Source: Albugo candida (lineage: Eukaryota; Oomycota; Peronosporomycetes; Albuginales; Albuginaceae). Taken from it: 42,500 bases of DNA. The DNA is taken from assembly GCA_905220665.1 (NCBI GenBank), contig CAJNAR010000049.1:1-42500 (forward strand), written 5' to 3'. The position numbers and the translations under genes were made by a program. Under the pieces are notes generated by a model. That model worked only from the letters and a program-made list of their open reading frames with translations. It made no database searches and was not told where the DNA came from. This document shows, piece by piece, positions 10,656 to 21,900 of this stretch; the stretch's first letter is position 1, and every line of letters begins with the position of its first letter.

Positions 10656-12213
10656 ACAGGCATGCTTCCTCCCCAAGGCCGAATATGGTAGCCGTGAAAA
10701 ATTGCTTTCCGCAGTACAGAAATTGGCTCTTGGACAGGAATACGCAGTGATTATCAAACGTTCAGTTACAGACAGGTGGCGCACACCTGTCTCAACTATC
10801 AGAAAGGAAGCGACAGACAACATCTCGGCGCATTGAATGCCCCTTTCTCCTCTCTGCGAATTATTTGGGGAAAAAAAGGAAATGGAAGTTAAGGACGATA
10901 CACACCGAGCACAATCACGGATGTTCTCTTCATCCCTCCTGGTATTCAACCCATAGAAAGCTCACCGAAGAACAGGCAGAACAACTGAAGAAAATGACGA
11001 ATGCAGGTGTCAAACCGGCTGCAATTTTGCCAACGCTAAGGATGACGGAAAATAACACCTTCGCAAACCTACGCACTGTTAATCGTCACGGACCGGGAAC
11101 TGGCCTTTATAGCAGCCATCGCACAAGTTTTCCGATCGTCCGCTTATCTGCTCTCGCATTTGGCACATCAATAAATATATCGTTGCAAATTGCAAGAAGC
11201 AGTATACAGCCCAAAGACTAGTCGACGAGTTTCTGCAAATGTGAAATGTCCTGGTGTCTTCTTGGACGGTGGAAGAATACGGTGAGCAGCTTGTGAAGCT
11301 CTCACAAAGTCTCTCAGAGAAGTCAGAGGTTCTCGAGTACGTGACGAAGACTTGGCTCGTCTACAAGGAGCGATTTGTTAACGCTTGGACTTTACGGCAT
11401 CCACATTTTGGACATAAGTCGATCCCCGCTGGCAGAGGGGGCCGTGCATACCTAAAGAAGTTCCTACAAGTCTTGCCCGGAGACTTATTATCGGTGTACA
11501 ACAAACTGGCAATTACGCTCAATCACCAGCTCAAAGCAGAAGAAAGTCGTAGAAGCGAAGAGAAGATGCATCGTTTACTGGACTTTCCAGAAATATTTGC
11601 ATCGGTATCCGGAAAAGTTTCTTTGCTCGCATCGAAAAATGTCTTGTACAACATAGAAAAATCGAGCAAGAACTTCGTCCGTGCACCGGATACTATTCAT
11701 CGGCAATGGGGATTCCTTACGCACATGAGATCGCAGCCATCGTTAAGAATCGACAGACATTACACGTTTTCAACTTCCACGCGCAATGGCACCTGGAATG
11801 GAATTCGAGAGATGTAAGAGCCTTGAATCTCTTAGAATTCAATCCCTCTGGTTCACAAACTTCTTATGAACAAATCAATCAGGCAGAGGGGAAGATTTTT
11901 GTAGAACAATTGGAATTGATTAGGGCGCGCATCAACATCCTCCTGGCAACCGAATAGGAGAAGGCGATTTCGACAAAGTTTCTGGATGGCCAGAGCATTG
12001 TTGTCCAGTTCAAAGCGCCGTTTTTGAACCCACAACCCCGCGGAAGACCAGTCCGCGCAAAAAATCTTTCAAAGAACAGTACAAAGCGAGACGCATCCCA
12101 ATTCGAACTCGAGGAAGGTCACTTAGGGAAACGGAGATGCGGGGAATGTAGAATAATGGACCACAACAGACGTAGTTGGCCTTCGTCGATCGTTCCGCTG
12201 AGTAGAACCAAGA
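10656..12213 (+). pseudogene. MULE-1 transposase, internally deleted and frameshifted
   Basis: The N-terminal FAR1-like domain is readable as 'YGSREKLLSAVQKLALGQEY', 'VIIKRSVTDRW', 'IECPF' and 'WKLRTIHTEHNHG' (10684-10923), with the HNH zinc residues. Then comes 'LTEEQAEQLKKMTNAGVKP'. After 'NTFANLRT' (about 11070) the sequence jumps straight to IVTDRELAFIAAIAQVF, so the part carrying the first catalytic Asp (the '.D.TYKTN' region seen in MULE-2 near 23640) is missing. The downstream part includes 'IVANCKKQYTAQRL', 'WLVYKERFVNAWTLRHPHFG' (11345-11412), a C-terminal AT-hook-like RGRP (12040) and a knuckle CGECRIMDHNRRSW (12140-12180) whose last Cys is lost. No intron interrupts 'YKERFVNAW', unlike MULE-2. 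The start codon cannot be fixed. Confidence 0.85.
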
Positions 12214-12261
12214 AACGGTATACCATAATTGAATGCATATTAATGTGTGTCACGTGACGTG

Positions 12262-12396
12262 AGCAGTGAAAATAACAAGTCCCTATATATAACTAAAAAG
12301 TATACATATTATATACACAAAGTATAATTATGTGTGTCACCTTACTTGAAAACGGAGTGAATTTAACCAAAAAGGGAGTGAATATAACAATTCCCT
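12262..12396 (-). repeat. MULE-1 right terminal inverted repeat
   Basis: On the minus strand this reads agggaattgttatattcact, then 'gtgacacacataattatact', 'gtatactttttag' and a diverged second copy 'agggacttgttattttcact'. It mirrors the left end over about 110-135 bp with small gaps. An extra 'aattcactccgttttc' segment is present only on this side. Confidence 0.75.
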
Positions 12397-14310
12397 ATAT
12401 ATTGACAATTCTGCGTACCGTCGGATGCTGGATCACCCAATGGTCACGCCGAAAATGGTTCGGTTACTGACTTTTTTTTTGCAGTTTGATTTTGTTCTCC
12501 ATCACGTCAAGGGAGTACACAACGTTGTTGTGGATGCATTGTCCCGTCCCCAGTGACGTTCCACGCAGCTTTTCGCAGCCTTCGGCTCTATCGTGTGGAC
12601 ACATATGTTTTTAGAGCGGTACAGCTGCTCATCATCATTTTTCGGGTCGCATCCACCTACCGACGCGTCGCCAATGCCGCGGTGAACATCATTCTCGGTG
12701 ATGTGGACCTTCTGGGGGGGGCTCATGAGATCGGAGTCCCTCGAGTACACTGGACGAGCACGGACACGCTGGATCAGGTTCAGAGCATCGATTTTACTAT
12801 CGTGAGTACGCATTTGCACACGTCAATCAAACAATTGTTCTAAGAGACGTATGAGACAGAATCGGATTTCAGCATTGTCCGGAATTGCTCCACAAGACAC
12901 GATAAAGACAAATTTTTGAAGTTGAAAGGATTGGTGTATTTGAAATCAGACCACAATGTCGAACACTTGTGTGTCCCAAACTTACAAAATTGGCACTAAC
13001 ATAATCAGTGAATCGCACGACGACCAACAGCAGCACATCCGGGAATCTAGCGCAATAAATACAAGATAGCACAGTGGTGTTACTGACGAACATTACAGAA
13101 TGATGTAAGATCTTATGTAGCGACATGTGAAACATGTATGGGATGGTAATCCAGCAACCTCAAAAAGATCGGAAAGCTCATGCCCATTTAGTTCCAAAAA
13201 ATGTTGGGAAGTAGTATCTATGGACTTTGCGGTAGGTCTATCAGTTTCGAAAGGATATGACTCAATTATGTCGTTTGTGAGGGATATACCAACAAATACG
13301 AGGGAAGCTGCCGCAGAAGTGACTCAGATATTTTTTGATGCAGTCATATGCCATGACAGATTACCGCGAGTTATCGTAAGCATTATAGACCCGAGATTGA
13401 CCACTTAATTTTGGAGGTCACTCATGCAACTGACGGGAGTGAAATTGAGCATGTTGACTGCACATCAGGCTCAGCGCGATGGACAAACCGGGCGCCAGAA
13501 CTTGGCGCTCGAAGATGCATCTAGGTGCATAGTTTCGAACCATGGATTGATTGGATTTATCATATGAGTGCCATAGAGTGTGCACACGCAACACTTATTA
13601 GTACGCCGACAAAGCTGTCCCCGTTTCAAATTGTTACGGGTCACCAATTGTACGCGCTTTCTCAGAATGAGTTTTTAATGTTAAAACGAATATTACAGTT
13701 GCATATTATGCTCAAAAGTTTGTGAACCATCGCAATAAGTTAGCTGAACTCATGCAGAAAATTTTACTCGCCGCGCAGACACGGCAGAAGCAGTATTGGG
13801 ACAGAAACTGTCGAGAAGCCGACTTTAATGAGAGAGATTTAGTCCTTCTGGATACGAAAAATCCAACCGTAAGATTCTCCATGGCCGATGGAGCCGAAAC
13901 AACGTCTAAACTGGCTTCAAGTCGAAGAGAGTCATTCCCCATCATCAGGATGCTTAATCAGAAGGTTGCGAAGCTCCAGTTACCTTCAAAACTATCTCGC
14001 TTTCATCCAACTTCTAATGTTGCGTTTTTGACACAGTACGCGCCGAGACCAAGCAACTTCCGAACGAGGCTGATATCAAAGTCAGCGCCTGTCGTTGTGG
14101 ACGATAAAGGTCTGGAGTTCCTCATTGCGGACAAACTGTTGAAAGTTCGGAACCTCAAATGTCTTTGTCCATGGCTTGTTGGATGGCACGGTTATCAAGA
14201 GTATGACGCACTTGCGAATGTGAGAAAGACATCTTGCACGTTTCGCATTGGTCGACCTACTGACACAATTCAACGACCACCAACACGGATTCAAGTCCGG
14301 GGGGGGGGTC
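12397..14310 (+). pseudogene. Gypsy C, right part: end of RNase H, integrase and chromodomain
   Basis: RNase H resumes with YRRMLDHPMVTPKMVRLL and ends in 'HHVKGVHNVVVDALSRPQ' (12410-12556), a classic Gypsy RNase H terminus. A degraded stretch follows (12560-13080). Then comes the integrase zinc part with CETCMG (13125-13145) and the core: SMDFAVGLSVSKGYDSIMSF (first Asp, 13218-13280), 'VSIIDPRLTT' (second Asp region, 13375-13405) and 'TAHQAQRDGQTGRQN' (13455-13500). The C-terminal part 13722-14348 is open and includes a chromodomain-like segment 'LEFLIADKLLKVRNLK...LVGWHGYQEYDA' (14113-14215). Frameshifts at several points make it non-functional. The run of ten G at about 14299-14308 is the probable polypurine tract. 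Confidence 0.85.
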
Positions 14311-14700
14311 ATAACAAACATGTTAAGAACATGTTTCTGACCGATTGATGTACACGTCATTATCCGAAGTGCATATTCTACAGCTTGCGTAAGTACACGT
14401 GTTCTACGATGTCATATGACTGTTTTGCAGGAGCAATCGTGCCAGGGGAAAGGCTCAGAGATAGGGTAGCAAACTAAGAACCTTTCCAAGTGATTTAAAC
14501 ACTTATTTTTTTCAAGAACGCCACGACAGGTTAGGTTGAACGCCCGTTCAAGTCAGAATATTTTGCGACACAGCGTGCGCTCAAAAGAGAAGTCTGCCAG
14601 CGTGTGAGCAGTTATTGTGAATGTAAAGTTTCGATGTAAGCGATATTTGCTTCTACGAACGTTAAAGGAACGCCATATCACTAAAATAAGAGAAGAAAGG
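14311..14700. other. Non-coding DNA after the Gypsy C polypurine tract, candidate LTR start
   Basis: Directly after the G-run lies 'tcataacaaacatgttaag' and a short inverted pair (aacatgtt / aacatgttt). By position this would be the 3' LTR of Gypsy C, but no second LTR copy exists in the window. I see no coding sequence. Confidence 0.3.
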
Positions 14701-16010
14701 CAGCTACAATGTTCATACAAAAATCATTGCAGCATGGTGGCCAGCACCTTTCAAGCTTTCACCTATACACTGAAAAAATTTGAGACAATGCTGAACTTTT
14801 GTATACTCCAAATCAGGTTGAATCCTCTCATGTATTTGAATATAGTCAATAACTTGACACAACTGTCTGGGATCTATCAATGTAGTCCCGTAATGGCGGT
14901 AGACCTTGCTCCACCCGCACGAAATCTTTCGACCGCCAAACATTGATCTTGAAAGTAACTTATATTGAATAAAATATTTGTGTTAGTGACATGATCTACA
15001 ATAGTATGGTTTCAATAAGTGGTGATTCTTACTTACACAAAGTCAAAGCTGATCGAAACTGTCATCTTCTCCCAATAAATAAATGTTGCCTCCACATGTG
15101 AGCAGTACGTGTGATCATTAACGCAAGGAACCTCTGATATCATTGTATGATCAAAAGAATCAATAGCCATGTTTGTCGGTGCTGAGGAAATTCCTCCAGT
15201 CCAATGGCTGAAAGAGTTATGAAAATTGTATCACGTATGTAGGCATAACTCATCGCACAAATTGCCCAGCTGACCGTTGCTATATTTATCCCACGGTTTC
15301 ACTTCATTTCCCAATGTTACTCTTGGAAAGCATTTTTGATGGGCCCGTTCATATACTCGTGACCTGAAACGAAACCTGCTAATCAGATTACGATCCAGGA
15401 GCGTCGGTAATACAAGGAAGAGCTTATAGAGATGTAGTTGATCATGTCCGTGTGAGCTGATGATCATTTCGAAGCGGCGGTCGTACAAGCGTTAAAATAC
15501 TGTCATAAATTATCTGATAGGAAACGACTATCCTCGTCCTGTCCATGAGATTCAAGTCCGTAAACTGAGACATGAATGTGGAAAGTCGCATGATTGCCGG
15601 GTTCATTCACTAGTGTGAGATCTGCGATGCAAGAATTCACTCGAACGTCCCAGGTCTTGACCCATAGCATCACGATAATTCTTCAGTATCAATTGACCAG
15701 TATCAATGAGTTATGTCATCGTACCTTCCCTTGTGATGAAGTACTGGTCTCAGAAAAGATGAATAGATCGGAATAATTCATCAATGAACTTTAATCCGTT
15801 AATCAATCAGTACAAGCTACTTTTGGAAACAAAATCGAATGGATAAGTGTACCGAGTGATGTTGTCAGATCGCATATCGCATTCATGAATCGTATTTCTT
15901 GCTCGTTCCACACAAAAAATGGCCGCATCTATCACCGAAGAGTTTAAATGGAACTATCTTAAGATACTATCATAAAAAGCTTACCAGTAGACTTCAAAAA
16001 AACGCATTGC
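14701..16010 (-). other. Possible intron-bearing coding remnant, unrecognised protein
   Basis: Reading leftwards, several protein-like stretches lie in order without matching any transposon family I know: 'FFVWNEQEIRFMNAICDL' and 'TSLGTLIHSILFPK' (about 15925-15790); 'VNSCIADLTLVNEPGNHATF' and 'SVYGLESHGQDEDSRF' (15640-15520); the piece 15488-15231 with 'SRFRFRSRVYERAHQKCFPR'; 'HWTGGISSAPTNMAID' and 'VEATFIYWEKMTVSISFDFV' (15205-15037); then 'YFQDQCLAVERFRAGGARST' (14958 downward) and, one frame off, 'IDPRQLCQVIDYIQIHERI'. The joint at 15037/14958 fits a 78-bp intron with GTAAGT and AG ends (15036-14959). The remnant stops near the MULE-2 left end, so MULE-2 may have split a gene. The product is unknown and non-coding drift remains possible. 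Confidence 0.35.
14959..15036 (-). other. Candidate 78-bp intron in the minus-strand remnant
   Basis: On the minus strand the segment starts GTAAGTAAG and ends ATAAG. Removing it joins '...SISFDFV' to 'YFQDQCLAVERF...' in one frame. The donor is a strong consensus. The call depends on the surrounding remnant being a real gene. Confidence 0.4.
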
Positions 16011-16138
16011 ACACGACCTTCTGTATTGTATCTACTTAGCTCATTTTCCTGTTGAACATACTTTTATGATGCAGCAAGAGCTCAAACCTAACTTTACCAA
16101 AGAAGCTATAATATTAGAAGAAAGGCACCATCTATAAA

Positions 16139-16206
16139 GAATTCCTAAACTCATCCCATGCATTTTTAGCCAATCATATTTCATTATGTCAGTTAGTCAT
16201 TTTTGA
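16139..16206 (+). repeat. MULE-2 left terminal inverted repeat
   Basis: This 68-bp segment matches the reverse complement of 24935-25005 at roughly 60 positions, with a 2-base gap in the middle. It starts with the palindromic gaattc shared by both ends. Confidence 0.8.
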
Positions 16207-16293
16207 TATTCTTAGCCAATCGCTCTTGTTCCTTTTAACCAATTACGAACAGCGACGTCGAAATCGATCGTCAATCATCTACCTTCCCGCAAG

Positions 16294-16631
16294 ATGTCTA
16301 TCACTAGCCTCCTCGACTTGATGTGGATCTCTCTAGAGGACGCTGAACAAGCAATTGGAGCTGCGGCACTCTCTGACGGCTTTCCAGTGAAAGTTGACGG
16401 ATCCAGAAAAGTCGGAAAACGTCCTGAGAACGATGTGTGAGTGAAATAATTTGAAGTGCGAGCATGCTGGTAGTCATCACGATCCAGATCACCCCGAAAA
16501 CGCAAGGTAACGAATCCATAAATGCTTTAACTTTCCAAGTCACCTTAAAGCGCAGGGGGCCAGGAGCTTGGCAGTTGGAGATAGATAATAGTACTCACAA
16601 CCATGACCTTATGCACCTCAGTGCATATTCC
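16294..16631 (+). pseudogene. MULE-2 transposase, 5' part (FAR1-like domain)
   Basis: An ATG at 16294 opens MSITSLLDL, then 'SLEDAEQAIGAAALSDGFPV', matching the FAR1-like N-terminus of MULE-1. After a stop or short intron near 16437-16457, other frames give 'KCEHAGSHHDPDHPENAR' and then 'INALTFQVTLKRRGPGAWQL' and 'EIDNSTHNHDLMHLSAYS' (16513-16630), with the C..HNH zinc ligands of this family. The coding sequence is cut exactly at 16631 by LINE-1 and resumes at 23287 with 'VRRLGNTARQRLASLH'. DNA binding to the terminal repeats would be its role. Frame changes show it was already decaying. Confidence 0.8.
16615..16631 (+). repeat. LINE-1 target-site duplication, left copy
   Basis: The sequence acctcagtgcatattcc is identical to 23270-23286. 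The bases outside differ (atgc before the left copy, tcggtg after the right), so 17 bp is the full duplication. Confidence 0.93.
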
Positions 16632-17114
16632 ACTTTTAAATTTGCTCTCTAGTGCACAAGTGATATTCACACTGCACCACACGAAGAGTAACTTAAACGC
16701 AACATTCATACTACCTCCAGCCTTCTTCGCTCTTTCAACGAACTCCCAGCCACTCAACCAAGCACTAAGCCCGGTTCATACCAGTCCTCAAACCTTCTCC
16801 AGCGTTCTCAGCCACTCGACTTGCTTTCCAGTCCGGTTTCGAACCTACTACAGCGTTCTACATCTCGCGAAGTCCGCTACAACTTTTGCGAATCTTCGTA
16901 CAGTCTGCTGCAACTTTTGCCAATCTCTGCGAAGTCCGCTACAACACTTTTCCAGTCTTCGCAAAACCGATCTTACCAATCTTATTGGTGGAACTCAGCT
17001 TCGCTTTCTTTCATTGGCGGAACCCTCTCTTACCAACCATCCTAGTTGGAGCCTCTATTCTCAGTGGAGAACCCTTATTTTGTGATTCTTATACGTGATT
17101 ATACAAGGGATAAC
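16632..17114 (+). promoter_or_regulatory. LINE-1 5' UTR, likely internal promoter
   Basis: The first bases share the 20-bp word aatttgctctctagtgcaca with LINE-2 at the same distance from the 5' end. The region is pyrimidine-rich. Near 16865-16965 it has a short imperfect repeat of 'gcgaagtccgctacaacttttgc' type words, about three copies. Non-LTR elements carry promoters in such leaders; activity here is inferred from position and conservation. Confidence 0.55.
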
Positions 17115-18982
17115 ATGGCTCCAGCAAAGACCCCGCAGTCCAATGTGGACATAGCATGGCGCAATACTTTCCGCCAATCCAACCCGCACCGATTACGCTA
17201 TGTACCCAGCGATGATCTCTTTCAAGCAATTGAGGATGCGGTTGCGTCCAATGCGTCGCCTGACACCTTCCGCATGCTTGCCTTACGAGAGGTGCAAAAA
17301 TTACGTATCGATCCTTGTGAGAAGATCGAAATGTTCATTCCGGCCGCGCGGTTGACGGCAACGTTTCGCCTCGACGAAATACTTCTCTCGCTCCATCAGG
17401 AAGCGCAAACAGCCACTTGGACGATGGCGTTGGACTCACTTTGCGACTTTGTGAGCATCAAAAGCCGCGGGCTTAAGTTCCACTGCCTCGACAAAGCGGT
17501 GGCTCAGAAACTTGGCGGCACGGCCATTCGATGCATGGGAAAACAATTTCTCGTGCAACCATACCGTCGATTTGGCGACTGGTACTTTGTGGAACTCAAC
17601 AAGGTACCTATGGGTCTGTCAGATGACGCGATAGCGGGCTACTTTGAGCCCATGGACATACCATTCATGCTCACGCCCAGCACCAAACCAGGGCTAATCG
17701 ACTCCAGGGACAGAGTCGTTTGGTTTCGTTCCAAAACTGCGCCGGTCCGACTATTCTCCGCGGACCGTCAACCTCTACGGGAGATCTCCTTTCCTGGTTT
17801 TCCGGATCCGGTTTATGTCCACCACAAAAGTAGGGCATACAATCAAGTTACGCCACCTTCGATAGTGGCGAAGAAGGCGGCGGCGAAAGTGGCAAAAGGG
17901 TTCCAGCCATCAAAAAATATCCTTCGCCATATCGATCTTGAGCAGTCCCAGCCTGCGGCAATCATCACTCCCGCGCCCGAACCACCCTTGACGTGCCCTA
18001 CTGTCAAGGATTCCTTCGATACGTGGTCTCAGGTATCGAAACAGATCAACTGCCGAGCACCACCACCACTTCCTCAGGGCAAAGTAGTGGATATCATGGC
18101 ATGCACAGAAGAAGAGGAAGCCTTCTTCGATCTCCCAATCACCCCAACCGGTTATCAACTTGCTTTCTCGCCATTGGAAGACGACGAAGGCCACGAAATA
18201 ACTTGTGTCGTGACGGTTGAAGACTGTGGCGTTATTCGAAGCAACCCCCTCTACCCCATGGACCCAGTTGCTCGCATGCTGGAAGAGCAGTGTCTCCATA
18301 CCGATCCCAGGAAACTGCTCAACAAAGCCCACCGAAGAAGCCATATCGCGGCAACTCAAGTGGTCTTCATGGAGCTCAAAGATCCGGAAACCCGTTTGGC
18401 AGCCATTGCGGCCCAACCCACCATTATCGCTCCAGTATTTCAGGCACCTTCTCTCGCTCAACATATCATGGTTCCTGACCATGCCATTTTGCGGGCTATC
18501 AGTTCCGGTTCTAGTGAACATTATGGTGACTCTTCGAGCTTGGTTTCTCGCATCACTCATCATTATGGCGATACTATTCCGACACAGGCCGCGCTGTTCG
18601 CGGACCTTTTCCCTGGAGACGAAGCCCAGACGTTAGCCTTGGCTTTGCTTCATTCGATTTATACCACCGCGCTTATGGATCCACCCTCTATATGAACCCA
18701 GTCAGTGTAGCTGCTCTCATCAACGATGATCAGCCTGGGTATCTCAAACATAGTCACTTTCTCCTTTGGGATGATCGTGTGCTCATGGCTCTTGCCGCGG
18801 AATTGAGTAGTCATCTGCTTTCCACGGCACCCAAGTACATTGGGGATGCTTGTAGTCTTCTAGGCTACACACTTTCTTGCGCCGACGATCTTATAGAGAA
18901 ATCAGGCATGGACTCTACGATGGACCTCAGCGATGCTACTGACTTAGTCGGCCGCACTACCATGGATTCCACTCGACTCTAA
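17115..18982 (+). pseudogene. LINE-1 ORF1 (nucleic-acid-binding type protein), one frameshift
   Basis: The ATG at 17115 (MAPAKTPQSNVD, in an ACATGG context) is preferred to in-frame codons upstream in the leader. The frame runs to a stop at 18693-18695. Comparison with LINE-2 ORF1 shows the true frame changes near 18670: 'LHSIYTT' in the first frame continues as AYGSTLYMNPVSV in the next, matching 'SHSLYRAYGSTF' of LINE-2. It then runs to TAA at 18980-18982. Shared ORF1 landmarks are 'FGDWYFVELNKVPMGLSDD', 'PLREISFPGFPDP' and YNQVTPPS. No CCHC knuckle is visible. The domain spacing suggests an RRM-like fold, but that is a guess. ORF1 proteins bind element RNA for target-primed reverse transcription. 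Confidence 0.85.
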
Positions 18983-21900
18983 CCAACCTTGGACTTTCTC
19001 CGGCCTTTCCCTTAATGTGAATGGTCTGAATCAAGTCAACCCTGCCTTTTACCGACAAGTTCTCCATACTCATCAACTTATTGCGCTTCAAGAAACGCAT
19101 TTCAGCTGCGCCGATCACCGACAACGCAACTCGTATTTCATCAGTACCGTGGATTCCGCCACAAGGTCATTTTGGTCTCCCTTGGATGTTACCAATGGTG
19201 TTGGACGTAATGGCGTGGAACTAATCTTCCCGTCAAATCACCCCTTCAGCCCCATGATCAATATCACCTCCCGACACATCACGAGAGCATATCAAAGCCG
19301 CTACATGATTATCGACACTTCCTTGGAACAGAAACACGTGTGGATACATGTGATCTATGCACCTGCTCAGCTTGCCGCAAGGACTACCTTCTTTGAATCT
19401 CTCCCAACTACCTTCCCGGATGGTATTCAGCATATCGTCTTAGGGGATTTCAACGCTCCCATTGACCCTGCCCTGGATTCCGGAAAATCACAACACAAGT
19501 GTCCGACTTCCGATTTACTACAGCAATGGATTCTTTACTTGGGACTTGTCGATGCTTGGCGCTCGACTTAATCCACGACACAAGAATTCACGGGACCTGG
19601 TCGCCGTAATCGTATCGAGTACAGCTTTCTCTCGCCGGATCTCTTCTCGAACAACCTGGTACGGATCAAGCACAACTTCACCGATCAATACCATCATGCC
19701 GATCACTTGCCACTCACTTTTCAACTTCGACATGCCGCTTACCCGACTTGTACTCGCCTTCCTTGGAAATGCCCCACATGGCTATTGCGGGATCCCGAAG
19801 TACAAGCCGCATTACAGTCCAATTTAGCGGTCTTTTTGGACCGACTCAGGACCGGTGCAGACGATAATCCCGGGGCCTTGTTCGACGAACACAAGAGGAC
19901 CGACTTACTGTACCTTCGCCGTCAATTCCGAATTATCAAGGATCGCAAGAAGCAACGTCTCGCCAAGCTTCGTCAAGATACTCATGACGCTGCTCAACTT
20001 GCCATTACCGACCCTACGCCGACAAATACGGAAGAAGCACGAAGACTCAAAGCCAATCTTCATGATGAAGAAACACGTCGGAGAACACTAGGTTCCTGGC
20101 ATCACTTCGACACCAGTATCCGTTTCAGCGAAAAGGCCACCAAAGCTTTTCTTCGCCCACCTGCACCCATCTTACGACAAGTTTGCATCCCTTCGGCACA
20201 ACGACCTGATGGATCTCAGGCTACCGATCCTGATGAAATGGCTAGAATTCATCGGGACTATTAAGCGCAGATATTTCAATCCACTTCCAACGAGGACTCT
20301 TCCAGTGTTCGCTTTCGCCAACATGATCCGGTCGAGCTTCAATCCCTTCTTCGACATACCACCCCAAAACTGACAGATCAAGATAGAGCCTACCTCGACG
20401 CACCGTTCACAGCAAACGACTTTTACTGGGCAATCAAGACATCACTCCGCAACAAAGCTCCTGGTTATGATGGCCTTCCAGTGGAATACTATCAACTTTT
20501 CATCTCAACTTGGGCAATCGTCTTCGAGTTAGTTTACTCCGCACAACTTTCGAAAGGACGCCTCACCAAGTTTCAACGACGAGTAACGGTTACTCTCCTG
20601 TACAAGAAGGGTGACCGCAGCATACCCAGCAACTACCGACCCATCACCTTACTCAACCACGACGCAAAGCTCGGTCCGAAGATCCTCGCCTTTCGCCTTC
20701 ACGAAGTTCTACCTAAGCTACTACACACCGATCAAAGTGGCTTTGTGCAAGGCAGATCGATTCGACATGCATTAGTGCGGTTCCAAGACATCCAACAACT
20801 TTGCCGGCTTCGGTTTCCCGATACTGGCGCCATCTTATTGGACTTCTCCAAGGCGTTTGATAGTGTGTTGTGGAGTGCCCTTCACACTATTTTACACCAT
20901 TTTGGCTTTGGAGCGACCTTCCGTTCATGGATCAAGACCTTCTACCAAGATAACCTTATTGCTATCATGGTAAATGGTCGCGCGAGCAAGTTTTTTCAAC
21001 TCGGTAGCGGAGTACGCCAAGGTGATCCCCTTTCACCTTCGCTCTTTGTGCTCTTCTTGGAGCCTTTTTTGGCTTATCTCCGCGCAACGACCGGTCATCT
21101 TGGCATTCTGATACCAGGATCATCAACGACTCAACACCTTTCGGCGTTTGCGGACGATTGTACCGGCATGCTGAGAGACCTCCGCGACACGCCCAAATTT
21201 ATGGCCCAAGTCAAACACTACGCAATGGTGGCCGGTCTCCAACTAAATGCGTCAAAGACTCAATTATTTGGTTTCCGCCCTCCTTCATCGGCCTTAATGG
21301 AATCTCTGGCGTTGCTTCCGGAACCGTTTCATCGGTTAAAGCTCAAGTAACCTTCCTTGGGGTGGAAGAGTATCAAGACTTCAACACACAACGACGATTC
21401 CTTCCCCTTCTCTCGAAGATTCAAGCAAGATTAGTTGCCTGGCGCTTCCGAGGCAGGACTTTACATGGACGCGCGATTATTCTTCGGACTTTCGTTCTTC
21501 CACTCTTATGGTACCCTGCAGCAGTTACTCCTCTACCACCTTCGGTTATCGACTCGGTATGGAAGTTATGCAAAGCGTTCCTTTTTCAAAGACCACTCGA
21601 CCTCAGTAGCGCAAGCATTGGGCCAATGCATTCCAACTGGATCACCTTGCCGACTTCAAAAGGCGGCTTAGGCCTTCCCTGCATACAGAGCTTCTCCCGA
21701 GCAATGCATCTCTGCCTACTACGGGATGGTATTAAGGGTAGTGCGACATGTCAAGCGCCTTCATGGTTTTTATCAGCGCTCGAACTTATGTCTAGCGCCC
21801 TTCAAGGTACAGGTGTGGGTTTGGATATCCTTTACTCTTCCATTCATCGTTCCAGTATTCCTTAATCTCGATGATCTTGCCTTGGTTCCCTTTGATATGC

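Larger units (their letters stand above)
10399..12396 (+). mobile_element. MULE-1: Mutator-like DNA transposon inserted in Gypsy C
   Basis: A roughly 2.0-kb element is bounded by inverted termini beginning agggaattgttatattcact on the left, with the reverse complement on the right. The flank ATATAT occurs directly on both sides (10393-10398 and 12397-12402). Collapsing one copy restores the Gypsy C RNase H frame (gat aca tat att gac), which fixes the ends well. MULEs usually duplicate 8-11 bp, so a 6-bp duplication, or a TA-rich site with a partial match, is slightly unusual. The inside carries a decayed FAR1/MULE-type transposase gene in plus orientation. Confidence 0.85.

Noticed and set aside
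17910..18563. 217-codon minus-strand open frame
   Set aside because: It lies wholly opposite LINE-1 ORF1, which has homology support from LINE-2. It is a shadow.
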